From Apostichopus japonicus (Eukaryota > Echinodermata > Holothuroidea > Aspidochirotida > Stichopodidae), in assembly GCF_037975245.1 (NCBI RefSeq), contig NC_092579.1, positions 8,276,001 to 8,340,000 of the forward strand: a stretch of DNA of 64,000 nt, written 5' to 3'. How positions within the stretch are numbered: position 1 is the stretch's first letter; each line of letters begins with the position of its first letter. The notes under the pieces were generated by a model. It worked only from the letters and a program-made list of their open reading frames with translations. It was not told where the DNA came from and did no database searches. Of this stretch, positions 1 through 12,648 are shown in pieces. Position numbers and translations under genes: made by a program.

Positions 1-991
1 AATTTTTAGGGGGACATGTGACATGCCACTAAACCCACCCTCACCGAGCAAACAGCCCTTTAAGAACTGTCTCATCTATTCCTTTCTAAAATTGTGTGAT
101 ATACTCCACTCTTGAAACATGATTTAGCATGCTACTTAATCTCTGAGTCTTGTTAATGCAAAATAACTAAAATAAAACACAGTTGATGGTGTGACTGATA
201 AGGCACAGTAGTTTTCTGGAAAATTGAAGAGTGCTAGCCTACTGCAGTACTTGCAACACAATGAGTGCTTGGGTTACGTGCATCTAGTATAGGCTACAAT
301 GAGTGACTAGGCTAGTATATAGGCTAGTACGTGGTGCAATGTACTACCATACAGCCCATATGCGAAGGATTGAAGTGGTTGACGGCCCTAAGTATACTTT
401 TCTTCATTATTCGATCCCTCTTCTTGAGCAAGTAGCCCAGGCCTAACATTATAAAAACGTGTTAATGAAAAAAATTCAGCATTCCTAATTCCGTCCTTAC
501 ACTCAGTTTTCAAATTCCTCTCACATTTCCTAGCTGCTGGGACATTTTTGTACCCAATACTGGCAATAGGCCATTACAATACCATGTACATTTTGGTAAA
601 AAGCGGGGACATTTTGGTTGCTAAAAATGCAGGGATGTTTTGGTCTGGGGACATTTTGACTGGATAGCTACCCTCCAAGTTCCAGAGAAACAAAATTTAA
701 AAAAAAGTAGCCTGGGACCTAGGTCTAGCACTAAGCAAGTATAACACTAGTTCAGTGCTAGCTTAGGACAGACCTCAGCCTGCAGGTACAGTAGTGTACG
801 CAGCACTGTAGGAGGCCTAGGCCTACAGCGCTATTATATCATAATGTTAGGCTTAACATTTAGTGGTAACACTAGGCGAACGTCGCTTGTCATGTCACTA
901 AAGTTGCATTGGTAGGCTAGGCCGTATAACCTTAGCCTACAGTAATGCCAATACATTGATTATTACTGCACAATTTACATAATCTTCTTAC
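1..991. other. No gene recognised; likely intron of the minus-strand SAM-like gene
   Basis: No convincing exon, RNA gene or complete repeat was found here. It lies downstream of the donor site at 991 on the minus strand, so it is probably intron sequence of that gene. The next exon was not found and may lie outside the window. Confidence 0.4.
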
Positions 992-1058
992 CTTCAAAGA
1001 CTTCGTGAAGCATTTCTAGGTTCCATTCTGTTAGAATGTTCTTCACGTAATGGTCCAT
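992..1058 (-). CDS. First coding exon of a SAM-domain-like protein (partial gene)
   Basis: Read on the minus strand, an ATG at 1058 opens 22 codons and ends one base into a codon, directly before a good donor (GGTAAG, splice after 992). The peptide begins MDHYVKNILTEW and continues NLEMLHEVFE. The pattern of hydrophobic residues with a central W-x-L and a terminal F-E resembles the first helices of a SAM (sterile alpha motif) domain, where the remainder normally follows in the next exon. Phase-1 splicing would continue the reading frame into sequence not identified here. SAM domains are protein- or RNA-binding modules; no more precise role can be given. It could be a chance ORF plus donor, but the hydrophobic pattern, the start and the splice site agree. 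The foldback element at 1225-2129 sits just upstream, in or near its promoter. Confidence 0.45.
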
Positions 1059-1224
1059 GTCGATTAAAATGAGCGGAATTAGCTTAGTTTACCTGGTACA
1101 CCTTGCCGTTGTGCCTGGAGTGCACTCATCAGTGTTGTGTACGTACGTAACTGGGTGGTTAACACAATAAATTGCAGTGCAGTGCTAGTGGTGGACGCAC
1201 ACAATTAAACGGAGAGCGGTTTCC

Positions 1225-2129
1225 CGCGCGTATGGAAAGCCGTTTTAACATTTAATAACGAATTTCAGATATCTCGAAATAATTTCAGATATCTCAAATT
1301 AAATTACAGATATCTCCAATTTATTTAAGATATCTACAAATATTTGCAGATATCTTAAAATCAATTTCAGATATCTCGAAATACCAGGGAATTTCAGATA
1401 TATGAGATTGAATTCGAGATATCTCGAATTCAATTTCAGATATCTCGAATTCAATTTCAGATATCTCGAATTCAATTTCAGATATCTGAAATAGAATTTT
1501 GGATATCTCGAATTCAATTTCAGATATCTTGAATTCAATTTCAGATATCTGAAATAGAATTTTAGATATCTCGAATTCAATTTCAGATATCTCGAATTCA
1601 ATTAGAGATATATGAAAATTACCGATTAAATGTTAAAATGGCTTTCCATACGTGCCATTTTAACATTTAATCGGGAATTTATGCATATGCATTTCAGATA
1701 TCTCGAATTCAATTGCAGATATCTCGAATTCAATTTCAGATATCTCGAATTAGAATTGTAGATATCTTGAATTTTATTTCAGATATCTCGAATTCAATTT
1801 CAGATATCTCGAATTAAATTTAAGATATCTGAAATAGAATTTCAGATATCTCGAATTCAATTTCGGATATCTCGAATTCAATTTCAGATATCTCGATTTC
1901 AATTTCAGATATCTGAATTAGAATTTCAGATATCTCGAAATCTATTTTAGATATCTCGAATTCAATTTCAGATATCTCGAATTCAATTTCAGATATCTGA
2001 ATTAGAATTTCAGATATCTCGAAATCTGTTTTAGATATCTCGAATTCAATTTCAGATATCTGAAATAAGAAACAATTTCAGATATCTAAAATTCCCGATT
2101 AAATGTTAAAATGGCTTTCCATACGCGCG
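1225..2129. mobile_element. Foldback/MITE-like element filled with 21-bp GATATC repeats
   Basis: The two ends are inverted repeats of about 32 bp starting CGCGCGTATGGAAAGCC, with a single mismatch between them. A third, internal copy forms a perfect inverted pair (19-bp arms) around a 13-bp loop at about 1624-1674, so the element looks like two foldback units joined end to end. The interior (about 1259-1620 and 1690-2090) is a degenerate tandem array of a 21-bp unit containing the palindrome AGATATCT followed by CGAATTC. There is no transposase ORF; the ORF running through the array on the minus strand is a by-product of the repeat. No clear target-site duplication was seen. Confidence 0.75.
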
Positions 2130-3400
2130 TGGCGAGCCAAAGCATGCAGAGAACAAAGTCACGGATATGACTCATATAATGACGTACTTAGAACCAATTA
2201 TTGTTGGTGTAGTTAACCTATTGCTAATGTTCAGGACTACCTACTAAATTGGTGTACGTTGGTTACAAGTAAACAATATAATGGTTGGCTTGACCAATTA
2301 CATTCCAAACAATGGAATTGGTTATGAAATTAACCAATTTGTTTTTGCAGTGTATGTACCACTATAGAATCAGTCGATTTACAAGCGTAATGATGCATGT
2401 TTAAAAAATCAAAATGTGTCATCGTTTTCACTATTAAATGCAAAATTTGTTATAGTAATTATCATAAACAGATTCACCAAATCCCAACGCCTCCCCTCAC
2501 CTCCTTCAAGAAAAAGAAAAGGGAGAAGACTTGACGATTTAAAAAAAAATGATTTTATTATTTTTTTTATTTTTAATTATTGTCATCTTTAATGAGGGTT
2601 TTCCTGCTCAGTGCAAAAGCACTGCTTTCCAGAGGAGCCCTCAATAAAATGTTGAAAGAAATAATTAATAATAAAATGTTGAGAGAAGCATTGATTTGAA
2701 CCTTCCCTCCTATTGTACATCTCTTTAACTATGCTTGAATCGTTTCCTTTCGTTTCGTTAATTATCCAACTCATTTTTGTTTTCTTTTTCATTTTCAGAT
2801 CTCAAGTTCGGCGTAACAGAGTGACACTTCTAATAAACCAAGATAAAAGACTAGATATAAGTGCACTCATTCGCTGTGGTATAGCACGGATTGTCAAACA
2901 GCATCCTATATTTACGCCTTGAAATCCATGACAACCAACAAAAATGGCGCCTTCGTAAAATAAATAAAGCTCTCAAAATCAAACGACACAAATTAAAAAT
3001 AAATAACAGAAAACTTGCATGTACAAATTTGACAAACTGAAAGAACAGATGTGTAAAACAAGAAACTAACGGAGAATTTTATTAAGGTCTAAGAGTGAAG
3101 TTACGAATTTCAGAGAGGGTTTTACTGAATTTTAACAGTTAAATGATGTTGAAGACTTATGTTAATTTGACTCTGTAGCTGTAAGGAAACGTGGATTTTG
3201 ATGTTCTTCCGTGATGTCACGTGGGACTCGGTCGGCACGACGTGGAAAAGATACAGCCTTCGAATGATTTATGATATTTTGTTGTGGAAAATAAGTCTAA
3301 TATGTTTACAGGATGTTTCAAATCTCTGTGTCTTAATTATTTCTTACTATCTTTTAGCAGACAGTATACATTATACTTTACAGTCTGAGCCAAAGCGAAG
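2130..3400. other. AT-rich stretch, no gene recognised
   Basis: Several short ORFs occur on both strands, including one of 69 codons, but none resembles a known protein. The last 200 bases should contain the promoter and 5' leader of the PERCC1-like gene; no clear TATA box was identified. A pyrimidine tract followed by AG at about 3382 could be a splice acceptor for an upstream leader exon. Confidence 0.4.
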
Positions 3401-4177
3401 ATGGCTGTGGCGTATCCATCACAGATAACGTACGAACAATTTCCGCCATATAACCACCACGTGACGTGTTATATACAACAGGATTATGTGGACGAAAATG
3501 AAACAGAATCGGAATATGAATCTGATCTTGAATTTGATGAAATGGGAGAAGACGATTTAGATCGCGATTGTGAACCAACGGTGGCGGATCAACTCTTAAA
3601 TTTCGCTGAAACGGTTAACCGCGATATTCAAAAATATTTCAGTAGGAGGAAAATTCTGGAGGAGAAATCGGAACAAAGTGAGACAGAAAAGACACCAAGA
3701 CAACGATTAAGTGGAAGAGAACAGTATTATGCGGATCTAATGAAAGTTGTTGAAGGTGATAATTCTTTAGACTCTTCAAAGAAACCGCTGGAATCTACTC
3801 AGAGGGTTTTTTATCACCGCGAGAATGATAGCGGTAGGCCGTCGGGAAAAACGAATATTCTAGCCGGATTAGGGGGACTAGAAGACTTGTTTGACTACGC
3901 AAGGCAAACTGAATACCCTCACTTGATGATAAATGACGTGTCGAACAGGGACGATGGTCTTATGTCAAAGGCCGGAAAACATCGAGATATATTACCATGG
4001 AAACGACGGAATCTTCCAAGTAGTTTCTTCTTAGAGCCGAACGGAGAAAGAGTACAATTATTTGACTACTCGACCAACGATACACCCGACTTTAGCGATT
4101 TAATGGCAAATATTGCCGACGAGGATACGGTCACCATACCGCAAACAACACCGGTACATTGTCAGGCGTGTAGATGA
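3401..4177 (+). CDS. PERCC1: PERCC1-like protein with a YAP/FAM181-type TEAD-binding loop
   Basis: A 258-residue intact single-exon ORF; the ATG has A at -3 and G at +4. Motifs in order: an acidic segment (about residues 30-60); an amphipathic helix at 63-84 (DQLLNFAETVNRDIQKYF then SRRK); GREQYYADLMK at 105-115; LEDLFDYAR at 160-168; RRNLPSSFFLEP at 202-213; TPDFSDL at 228-234. This order of motifs, and the length, match vertebrate PERCC1 (proline and glutamate rich with coiled coil 1) as I recall it. The human locus is tied to enteroendocrine cell function and congenital diarrhoea. Residues 200-213 also align with the omega-loop by which YAP and FAM181 bind TEAD factors: the positions equal to YAP R89, L91, P92, S94, F95 and F96 are all kept. 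A role as a nuclear TEAD partner is inference. FAM181 is the alternative family name, but YYADL, LFDY and TPDFSDL favour PERCC1. Confidence 0.85.
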   Translation: MAVAYPSQITYEQFPPYNHHVTCYIQQDYVDENETESEYESDLEFDEMGEDDLDRDCEPTVADQLLNFAETVNRDIQKYFSRRKILEEKSEQSETEKTPRQRLSGREQYYADLMKVVEGDNSLDSSKKPLESTQRVFYHRENDSGRPSGKTNILAGLGGLEDLFDYARQTEYPHLMINDVSNRDDGLMSKAGKHRDILPWKRRNLPSSFFLEPNGERVQLFDYSTNDTPDFSDLMANIADEDTVTIPQTTPVHCQACR

Positions 4178-5578
4178 TTCGAAAATCAAAATTAGCTGCA
4201 ATCTTTACTGTAGTTACATATCGCGGTTGGCATCTTGGTAACGACTGAAATTCTAGACTTTGTGAACAAAACAAGATCTCATGTTAGGCCTATAGCTGTA
4301 TTAATATCTACAGATCTGTCAGTGTATCAATATATCTGTCTATATGCACATGAATCGCAGGAAGGGATACGGCAGTCCAAAGCAGAAATCAACTGTTAGG
4401 AAGCATTACCTATTGGGCGACAGCATTGTATGCACTGCAATTGTTCTCGGTTAAAATTCACCAAAATTATAAAGTATACTGCAGTAGGTTGTGTTTAGTC
4501 CAAAAAGTAACGGTTTTTGTTGTTGTTGTTGTTGACAAACACAACAGCAACGATGAGTCTGGGCCGTCCACACCATGCATGAGGACAGATTTATGGGCTA
4601 ATGTTAGCATACATTAGATACGGTAAGAATATGGAAAGGACATGGGCAGTTGTGGTTCTTATTATCTGTTTTACAAATTACCAGTTAACTCCAAGAATTG
4701 TTCCATTCGTGTGAAAATATTTCTAATAGTTGTTGGAGTGCAATTAACTTACTTTATGAACGAAAACATGTATTGCTATTTCAATGGTGAGTTCAACGTA
4801 GCTTACTTTGAATTCCAGAATGCTATTATTACAATATCCTGAAATTAACTGACTACAGAGAAAGGTGCGATTGAAAGGCGGCCGCTGGGGAAGGTGTTAA
4901 AGTGCATTCTGCCGAGTTTGCAGAAATTTGTCAAGATCAAAACTTTCCTAATACTTATAAGCCTCCCAACCTCCTATGTGCATACACAAATATGTAAACA
5001 TACAGCAGGCTCGAATCCAGTGGATGTTGGTGTACCCTCACCTCCCCCCCCCTAAAAATGTAAAGCAGTTATTAGCACAACCTTGCGTGTATACCTAAAT
5101 ATAAGGCTATATTATAGTTTAAATCACCTCAAAATGTACAATTTCACGCCTAAAGTTTTACTTAGTTTTTTTTGTGGGGGGGGGGGGGAGGGGGGGTTGA
5201 GGGCAAAGGAGAGAGAACGTACATTACCAGTCGGTTTCAACGACCTCAGGTCCATACTCCACCCATCTTTTCATATTCGTGATCCTCCCATGCATATATA
5301 TATATATAGTATTCGTAAAGACAATATGTATCCAAATGATTCGTTTTAAGTTGTAAGGCAATGGTATGGAGAGGGGGTGGAGTGGTGTTGCTTTTTCGAC
5401 CGGAGGTGTAGCATATGATTTTCGATTGAACGTGTCACGCGTTTCAATAAATAAACAATTATGCAAAAAAAGAAAACGAATTTCACAGCAGTTCTGTAAT
5501 GTTTTGTTTCACCTAGACATCGGAGACATTTGTTTGTATTTTATTTTGCACTTGCATGATCTAATGTTGGTGTTGGTC
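4178..5578. other. Non-coding stretch, no gene recognised
   Basis: 3' flank of the PERCC1-like gene followed by unremarkable sequence. Homopolymer C and G runs occur near 5042-5052 and 5176-5200. The ORFs present are short and have no recognisable similarity. Confidence 0.5.
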
Positions 5579-5703
5579 ATATATATATAGACCATAGATA
5601 TATATATATATATATATATAGATATATATATATATATATATATATAGACCATAGATATATATATATATATGTATATATATTTATATATATATATATATCT
5701 ATG

Positions 5704-5747
<44 letters not shown>
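5579..5747. repeat. (AT)n microsatellite with embedded GACCATAGATAT motifs
   Basis: Long AT dinucleotide runs are interrupted by three copies of a short motif, two reading TAGACCATAGA and one in reverse (TCTATGGTCTA). The tract can therefore fold on itself. Confidence 0.9.
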
Positions 5748-5748
<1 letters not shown>

Positions 5749-7341
5749 AGGAAGAAGGTTTGGCGAAAGTCTTACCCTACAAGCACCCGCCTCCCACCCA
5801 TCCCTTCCCCCTCCCCGCGCTAGAAAAATGATATATATGATGTAAAGGCAAGTTTTCAATGAACTATTTTGTTACTTGATAAGAGGTGGGGGGGGGGGGT
5901 GCAGGTTACGGTATTACTAACCAGCTTACTACGATATAAATACAAAGTTTAGGAGTCGGAGACAGGGGTATAGGAGAGGTTAGGCGGAAGTGCAGAACAT
6001 TTAAATGAGGTCATTAGAGGACAAACGGGGCAGGTTGTACCTTTTAGTGGCCCAAAGGAACGAAATGGGAAGAACGCTAACAAATAAAATAATATTTTTG
6101 ATGAAAATGTGTTTGATATTATCGAAATCTTCAACATAAATTATTCCAATTGATTAAATTTATATCTAACTATTAAATTTTTCCCCTAACCTTTAAAGGC
6201 TGCATGCATGAGAATAAGTTTAGTTTAGTTTATTTCAGCCATTAAAATCACAATGATGTACCGTACATATTTTGTTAGTACATAGTAATAGCAATGAAAC
6301 AGCTGGACCAGAAGTAAGATAACAAGAGAAATTAAGAGAAAGAGAAATAGTCACCAAATAAGAGAAATTAAAAAATATTAAATTAAAAAAAAAAACACAA
6401 GAGAGAGAATATTTAAAACCCTTTTGCCGTCTTCTTAATTAAGCCACATCCGATTACCAAAAGGAAATACGTCTGTTCATATCTGTATCGTGATTTTAAC
6501 ACGAGGCGGAAAATATATTTTTCTGCAGAAAAAAAGAAAAGAAACGTAGACCTGATGAAATTTTTCAAGACCAATGTAAACAAACGTCTGACATCTTTCT
6601 TTGTAATTTAAATTGACGAGACAGCCGTGAAGTCAATTAGACTTTGAATCACTATAGGTGAATCCAAAGACATGTTTAATTGTATACGCTGTCATTCAAC
6701 AATGCATAAGTTACCAACTGAAGGAGAGAGATGGGGGGGGGGGTAGGAGGAGGAGAGGTAAGAGGAGGAGGAGGAGGAGGAGGAGGGGTGACTAGGGGGT
6801 TGTAATTTGACAGATTTGTATTACAATTACAAGCAGAACTCTCGTGGGATACATGAGTACGAATACAGAGCGCGAGTAAGAGTATGCCTATGCCTATATA
6901 CCTAATCTTGTACTAGATTTCAAACCAAGTACCCGAGTTCGACTATGCGCAACTGAACAATGGTGAGTACGCAAATACAGATAGCCATTGTAAAATACGG
7001 TACTACGAGTAAAGGGTATACGTCGGCAGTCCCCACATGCATGTCGGCTGTTTGGCTGCGGGTGAACGATTTAAACGACACCGGTGAGATGTTTGCGTCT
7101 TTTGGACGAGGAATTTTGATAAAACGTATCAATTACAAAAGAAAAAATCAAATAAACACCAATGGATACCCCTTTGTCAGAGGATAAGGTTTTTAAGAGA
7201 TAATTTGTTTCAAGTTTTTGTTCGATATGATTTGTAAGTACCATCATTCCATTTTTGGATACGATGTTAGCCAAGCCTATTCCCTCGGTATCCCAGGCCG
7301 TGAAATGTATCAGAGACACAGTCCGCTGTCGGTCGATTTTA
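5748..7341. other. Non-coding stretch with low-complexity GA and a LINE/SINE-like tail
   Basis: A G-run and GGA-rich tract lie at about 6731-6787. At about 6218-6240 the minus strand reads as a 3' tail with repeated AAACT following AATAAACT, typical of the end of a retroposon; the body of that element was not recognised. No gene is supported. Confidence 0.4.
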
Positions 7342-7506
7342 AGTCGTCATGGTGATCTGAGAATCATACTTCTAAGTCGTCATGGTGAACTGAGAATCAC
7401 ACTTTTGAGTCGTCATGGTGAACTGAGAATCACACATCTGAGTCGTCATGGTGAACTGAGAATCACACTTTTGAGTCGTCATGGTGAACTGAGAATCACA
7501 CTTCTG
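7342..7506. repeat. 33-bp tandem repeat, five copies
   Basis: The unit starts AGTCGTCATGGTGAACTGAG and begins at 7342, 7375, 7408, 7441 and 7474. The first copy has the most changes. Because 33 is a multiple of three, an ORF runs through it and encodes SRHGELRITLL repeats. There is no sign that it is a gene. Confidence 0.9.
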
Positions 7507-10500
7507 ACACAGCTGCGACGCACATGGAATTCATTTATGTCCATTTTATCAATTGCGTCCACGGCCTCTTTGTACTCTTTCTCTCCCTTCATTATACCAT
7601 GTAAAACGAGAATGCAATATTCTTTTCCCCATTTTTTCGAAGACCAATCATATTCCCGGTCCAATTAATTGTCCCTGGGGCTGTAGCATCCCTGGTCCCC
7701 TCCCTCCACCCTATTGTTAGGCATGGTTATTGGCAGACATGGCTTGATGAAAGTTAGAATAAATAAACACATGTTCAGTTGTTATTAAGTGCCAGTGTGT
7801 ATTTTACCGTATACCGCAATCGGCTTCACCTTTCTATATGCGTTAGCAGTTCATTTTAACTTGAATTCCAATACAGGCATGAAACCCCGTTTTGGTTTCT
7901 TTAGAATTATTACTCCTTCAATATTGCCGTGCTAATCAAATATGATACAACATCAAATGGGCCCCATTATAATGACATATTCTAAATATATCAATCAAAT
8001 GCCACAATATATGTACGGAGCTTTTGAAGTGCCAACGAGATATTAATAAATTTTAAATGAATTATCTTAATATTGTAACACTTTCCTCTGTGAGTAGCGC
8101 CGGCCAGCCGATTCAGGGTTCTTGGCCTAAGATGTAATATTGTAATTGACAAGAGAATGAAGATGAACACAAAATAAATCCAGAGAGGTGATGGTACTTT
8201 TAACAGCCGATATATTGAAAAGAAAACTTCTCACAGTAAGGTTTAGTGTGTTGTACTGGATGTGTTGTACAAACTTGAGGCTACGTGGCCATGAAGCCTA
8301 CCATTTAGAATGTTTCTTCCAACAGCAACCAGAGTAGACTGGTCTGTCCCTCCCAGGTAATGCATTTTATATAAATCCCTTAACAATACGTGGAAATACC
8401 ACATGTATACAAATGATGAACTTTGCCCTACAACTTATAGCTTAAGACATAATACACAAATACTGCAGTACATTTCTACCATCCCAAACAATTGTACTCC
8501 TTTACAGAGATGAATGTGATCACATGATGGTATCCCTAGAAAATATCACATGTGTTACATCACAATCCCAGGATAAGCCTGATACCACATGCCAATCCAC
8601 AGCCCCAAAAGCCATAATCTGCCAACAATTACAACTGGTTTACTTAATGCCAGGAGAGATAACCCCTTTATAATTCCAAGGGGATTTAAACTACCACAAT
8701 GGTTCCACACCGTCCACACAGAACTCCCATTGCTCCACAACTTTACAGTAACAGCGTTACGATATCTTAATATGTGTGCATTAAGATATTAAAATATTGT
8801 GATACGACATTTTTAATATCTCAGATCTACTCCGTCTATATATGAATGTTCAGTTTCCTTTCTTATTTTCGTCACAACTACTAGTGACAGTTAAGCCCTC
8901 CGCAAACATTGTACGACTATTACTGACATCGTTCACCTCGACCGTCGTTATGTGGAAAATCTTTAATTGTAAAGACTTTAAGTCCTACTACTCACCCCCC
9001 CCCTCCCCCTCCCTCCACCACGTACACTTACCGACTGGTCACAACTACCTTTTGCTTGTCAACGACCGGAGCTCGTTTTGGGTTACAGAACAAATTATTA
9101 CCCCTTGATTGGTTTTATTTGTTAAACTGTACAGTTTCAGTCGTGAAGCCCGCACTCTAAACGACTGCGAGTCGGGAAATATAATCGGGATACAAGTTCA
9201 GTGTTCCCTAGAATCCCTACCGAAGCCGACACGACTTAAACTTGGCAACATCTTGATCAGCCGTAGTCTTAAACCCACGTACACTGTCCGACTGTCCACC
9301 ATTCCCTTCCCCCCCCCCACCCCTTATGGTAACGACAGTCGAGTTGCGTTGGGTCGTTTATCAGTCGGACAGTGCGCGGTGGGCGTTACGCTTCAGTTTG
9401 GTCAGAAATTCACGCGAAAGGATCACTACATTTTCGCCTATACAAGAAATGGCTAACAGAGCACTGGCTCATCGACCTGTATATTGTCCTAAGATAAGCT
9501 GGAATGCTTCAAAATTCTAACAGTTTGGAAAAACTATTTTGTAGATTTTCTAAATCAACTTTTCATTATCAGTAATACGACGTCTTTAAAGTTCAATGAT
9601 TGGAATGATTCAGTAAATACAAAATACAATGTTTATGGTGGTAGTGGGAAGGTGTAAGATGAGAAACCAGTTTGTAATTTACTTTTTTTTTACAAGAACA
9701 ACATGCTATCAATCCACATGACAATGAACCTGCGACATCATTTTGAACTTCATGCAAGATTTTTTTTTTTTGAGGGGGGGTGCAGTCCATGGTAATTGGG
9801 GATTCAACATATCCATGGAAACACTAGCATTTAGAATTCTGTTGCTTTTCTCATTTTTCGAGTCCGTTCGTATTTCCGACGTTTCTGATGTCTGTCAAAT
9901 TTGACAGCATTCTGTAGTTTGATGGATCTTCGTGGGCAGCTGAAGTCATCTACCGTAGGTTATTAAACACTACTTAACTAGTGATTTCGCTATAAAATAC
10001 ATTAAAAACACTCAAACTCGATATAAAGCTATGACCGTTCCGGCTTTTAAAACAACCCGTCTCCCACTTTATGGACGTAGTTAAATAGTTTAATGATTAA
10101 AACCAGCAATGGCCCTTCCTGGGCGGAGATAGTTTAAAGACTCATATTGACATATTGATTCAACAGTGAAATCTGACAGGTGCTAGAAACTGTAACGTGT
10201 AGCTACTACTTGTAATTTTTACTTAGTCCAACAACAGGATTTCACAATAAAACCGATCGTTCTGACATTTCCTTTGGGCTTTGTCACTCTAGAAAGAGTG
10301 TGAATCACACTTGAGTGTGCATGCTCTGAAACCTCAAAAAGTCTACCTAGAATATTGACGGTAACACTGGTTACAACATTGTTTACATTCGACCTTGCAC
10401 TCAAGCCCCCCAATGATATATATATATGAATTTGTTTTCTAGGAGGATCTTTATCACACCATAATATGACGCCGTAAAAATAGAAACCCCCCAAAATAAA

Positions 10501-11118
10501 GCAGAAATAACTTGTTACCGTTCACTCAACTGCATGTTTGAATCGGGTCTTACATATGTGATTGACATACTCTCGAAGGGCCTATAACTAGATTCAGAGG
10601 AAATGTTGCATGGAACACCTTACTATATATAAAATGAGTACAGTACACCAGAAGGGCAATTCAAATCCACACACCGAATGTATTGAAAACCTGAAAAATC
10701 TCGAAGAGTGTGATCATAATATAGCACACCTATAGAGCCCTATAGAGTCCTTTACAATATTTATTAATTATTCAAAATATAGTCAAATATGCAAAGAAAG
10801 TCAAAGAATTCAAAAAGGAAAGGAAATGTATATATTGAATATTGATATTATCATTGCACAAGGCATTTATAAATAGACACCAATTATACGGAATGTACGG
10901 TATTTAGAGAGTAGTAAGAAACAAATTAATTTAAGAGCAACGTTTAACAAAATACTTCATTATGAAAGACAAAAACAAAGCCGTAGATAAAGACATAGTA
11001 GGCTTCATCCTATTTGAATAAAAAAAAATAATAAAAAAAAATTAATTACAATATTTCTGAGGGCCAAAAACCCTAACAATTCCCTTTTTTATCAAAACAA
11101 TGGACTACGTCTCATTAA
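7507..11118. other. Long stretch without a recognised gene
   Basis: Read on both strands. The ORFs are short, unlike known proteins, and run into C- or G-rich simple sequence (for example near 8995-9015, 9308-9322 and 9765-9780). No tRNA, TIR pair or LINE motif was recognised. Confidence 0.4.
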
Positions 11119-11223
11119 TTGTTAGAAACTTTGCGTAAATTGGACATATACCCCTCCCCCAAAGCCTCCTCCCCTCCTCATCCAAAAGAAAAGAATCGAA
11201 GAGTGGGAAAAGAAAGAAAATAT

Positions 11224-11339
11224 TCCCCAGGGGAGGATCGAACTCCCGACCTTCGCATTTCTATATTCAGTGCGAGTCTTGATAACTCGTCATGTACTGT
11301 CTATAAGTACGACGCGCTAACCGACTGTGCTACTGGGGA
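11224..11339 (-). tRNA. tRNA-Ile(UAU) with a 43-nt intron, copy 1
   Basis: On the minus strand the acceptor stem is TCCCCAG paired with CTGGGGA (7 bp), followed by a D-arm GCAC/GCGC, anticodon stem TCGTA/TGCGA, T-arm GGGAG/CTCCC and loop TTCGATC. The anticodon loop reads CTTATA, then a 43-nt insert, then A, which puts the intron just after position 37 with anticodon TAT. Eukaryotic tRNA-Ile(UAU) genes are known for carrying an intron at this place. The mature RNA would be 73 nt. Internal promoter boxes are present (A box TAGCACAGTCGG, B box GAGTTCGATCC). It reads AUA codons. Confidence 0.93.
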
Positions 11340-11871
11340 GTTGTATAGTTAAACGGTAATTTGATACCTTCATCGACTTCAAAACTCAGAAGTCCTTATA
11401 GTATAAACACTAGTCAAATGAATATTGTCTTATAATGACGTTTTACACACCGGTACAAAAATGATGCAGTGAACAAACTTCTCTACTTTTCTTTGTGTTT
11501 ATTTCTAGAGTTAATTCTGACATAATTCTAAGCTGTTTGAGTACTTCCATCACACTACTCTCCATTTCATTCGCCGTGTATTCCTAAAGTACTGCCTTCC
11601 ACTGGTACTAACCGCTCCTTTAATTCAATTGGTGCTCGTTTTATAAAAAAAAATCGTTCACATGCGATATACTGAACAAATAATCCAACGTTGATATTCA
11701 CTAGTAGTACATCCTATGTTAATATAAAATAACGAATAACAATATTTGGAAGTTGTTACCAAAGTTCGTTCTTAAAAATTCATTAATCGTTCAGTAAATT
11801 CACAATGATTAAACAATCCATCCTCCTCCCTCCAAAAGATGGGGGCAAAACAAAGTCAAAATTAATGTCAT

Positions 11872-11987
11872 TCCCCAGGGGAGGATCGAACTCCCGACCT
11901 TCGCATTTCTATATTCAGTGCGAGTCTTCATAACTCGTCATGTACTGTCTATAAGTACGACGCGCTAACCGACTGTGCTACTGGGGA
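11872..11987 (-). tRNA. tRNA-Ile(UAU) with intron, copy 2
   Basis: Same 116-bp gene as copy 1, with one substitution inside the intron (near 11929) and identical mature sequence as far as I compared. A TTTT run follows on the minus strand within about 20 bases and could terminate pol III. Confidence 0.93.
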
Positions 11988-12532
11988 GTTGTTAGTTAAA
12001 AGGTAATTTGATACCTTCATCGACTTCAAAACTCAGAAGTCCTTATAGTATAAACACAACTCAAATGAATATTGTCTTATAATGACGTTTTACACACCGG
12101 TACAAAAATGATGCAGTGAACAAACTTCTCTACTTTTCTTTGTGTTTATTTCTAGAGTTACTTCTGACCTGACGCCCTCTTTTTCGGATTGAGCTGAATG
12201 AGTACTTCCATGACACTATTCTCCATTTCATGTCCCGTGTATTCCTATAGCACTGCATTCCTGTGGTACTAACCACTCCTTTAATTCAACTGGTGATCGT
12301 TTTCTAAGAAATCTTTTACAAGCAATATTCTGAACGTATAACCCAACGTTGATATTCACTAGTAGTACATTCTATGGTAACATAAATTAACGAATAACAA
12401 TATTTGGAAGTACGTTGTTACCAAAGTTCGTTCTCAAAAATTCATTAATCGTTGAATAAATTCACAATATTGAGCAATCCACCCTCCTCCCTCCCAAAAG
12501 TGGGGACAAAGCAAAGTCAAAATTAATGTCAT

Positions 12533-12648
12533 TCCCCAGGGGAGGATCGAACTCCCGACCTTCGCATTTCTATATTCAGTGCGAGTCTTCATAACTCGTC
12601 ATGTACTGTCTATAAGTACGACGCGCTAACCGACTGTGCTACTGGGGA
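12533..12648 (-). tRNA. tRNA-Ile(UAU) with intron, copy 3
   Basis: Same gene and intron as copy 2. The minus-strand downstream flank again has a TTTT run (complement of AAAATTAATGTC just before 12533). Confidence 0.93.

Noticed and set aside
7255-7668. 137-codon ORF with SRHGELRITLL repeats
   Set aside because: Explained by a 33-bp minisatellite; no signal peptide, homology or splice support.
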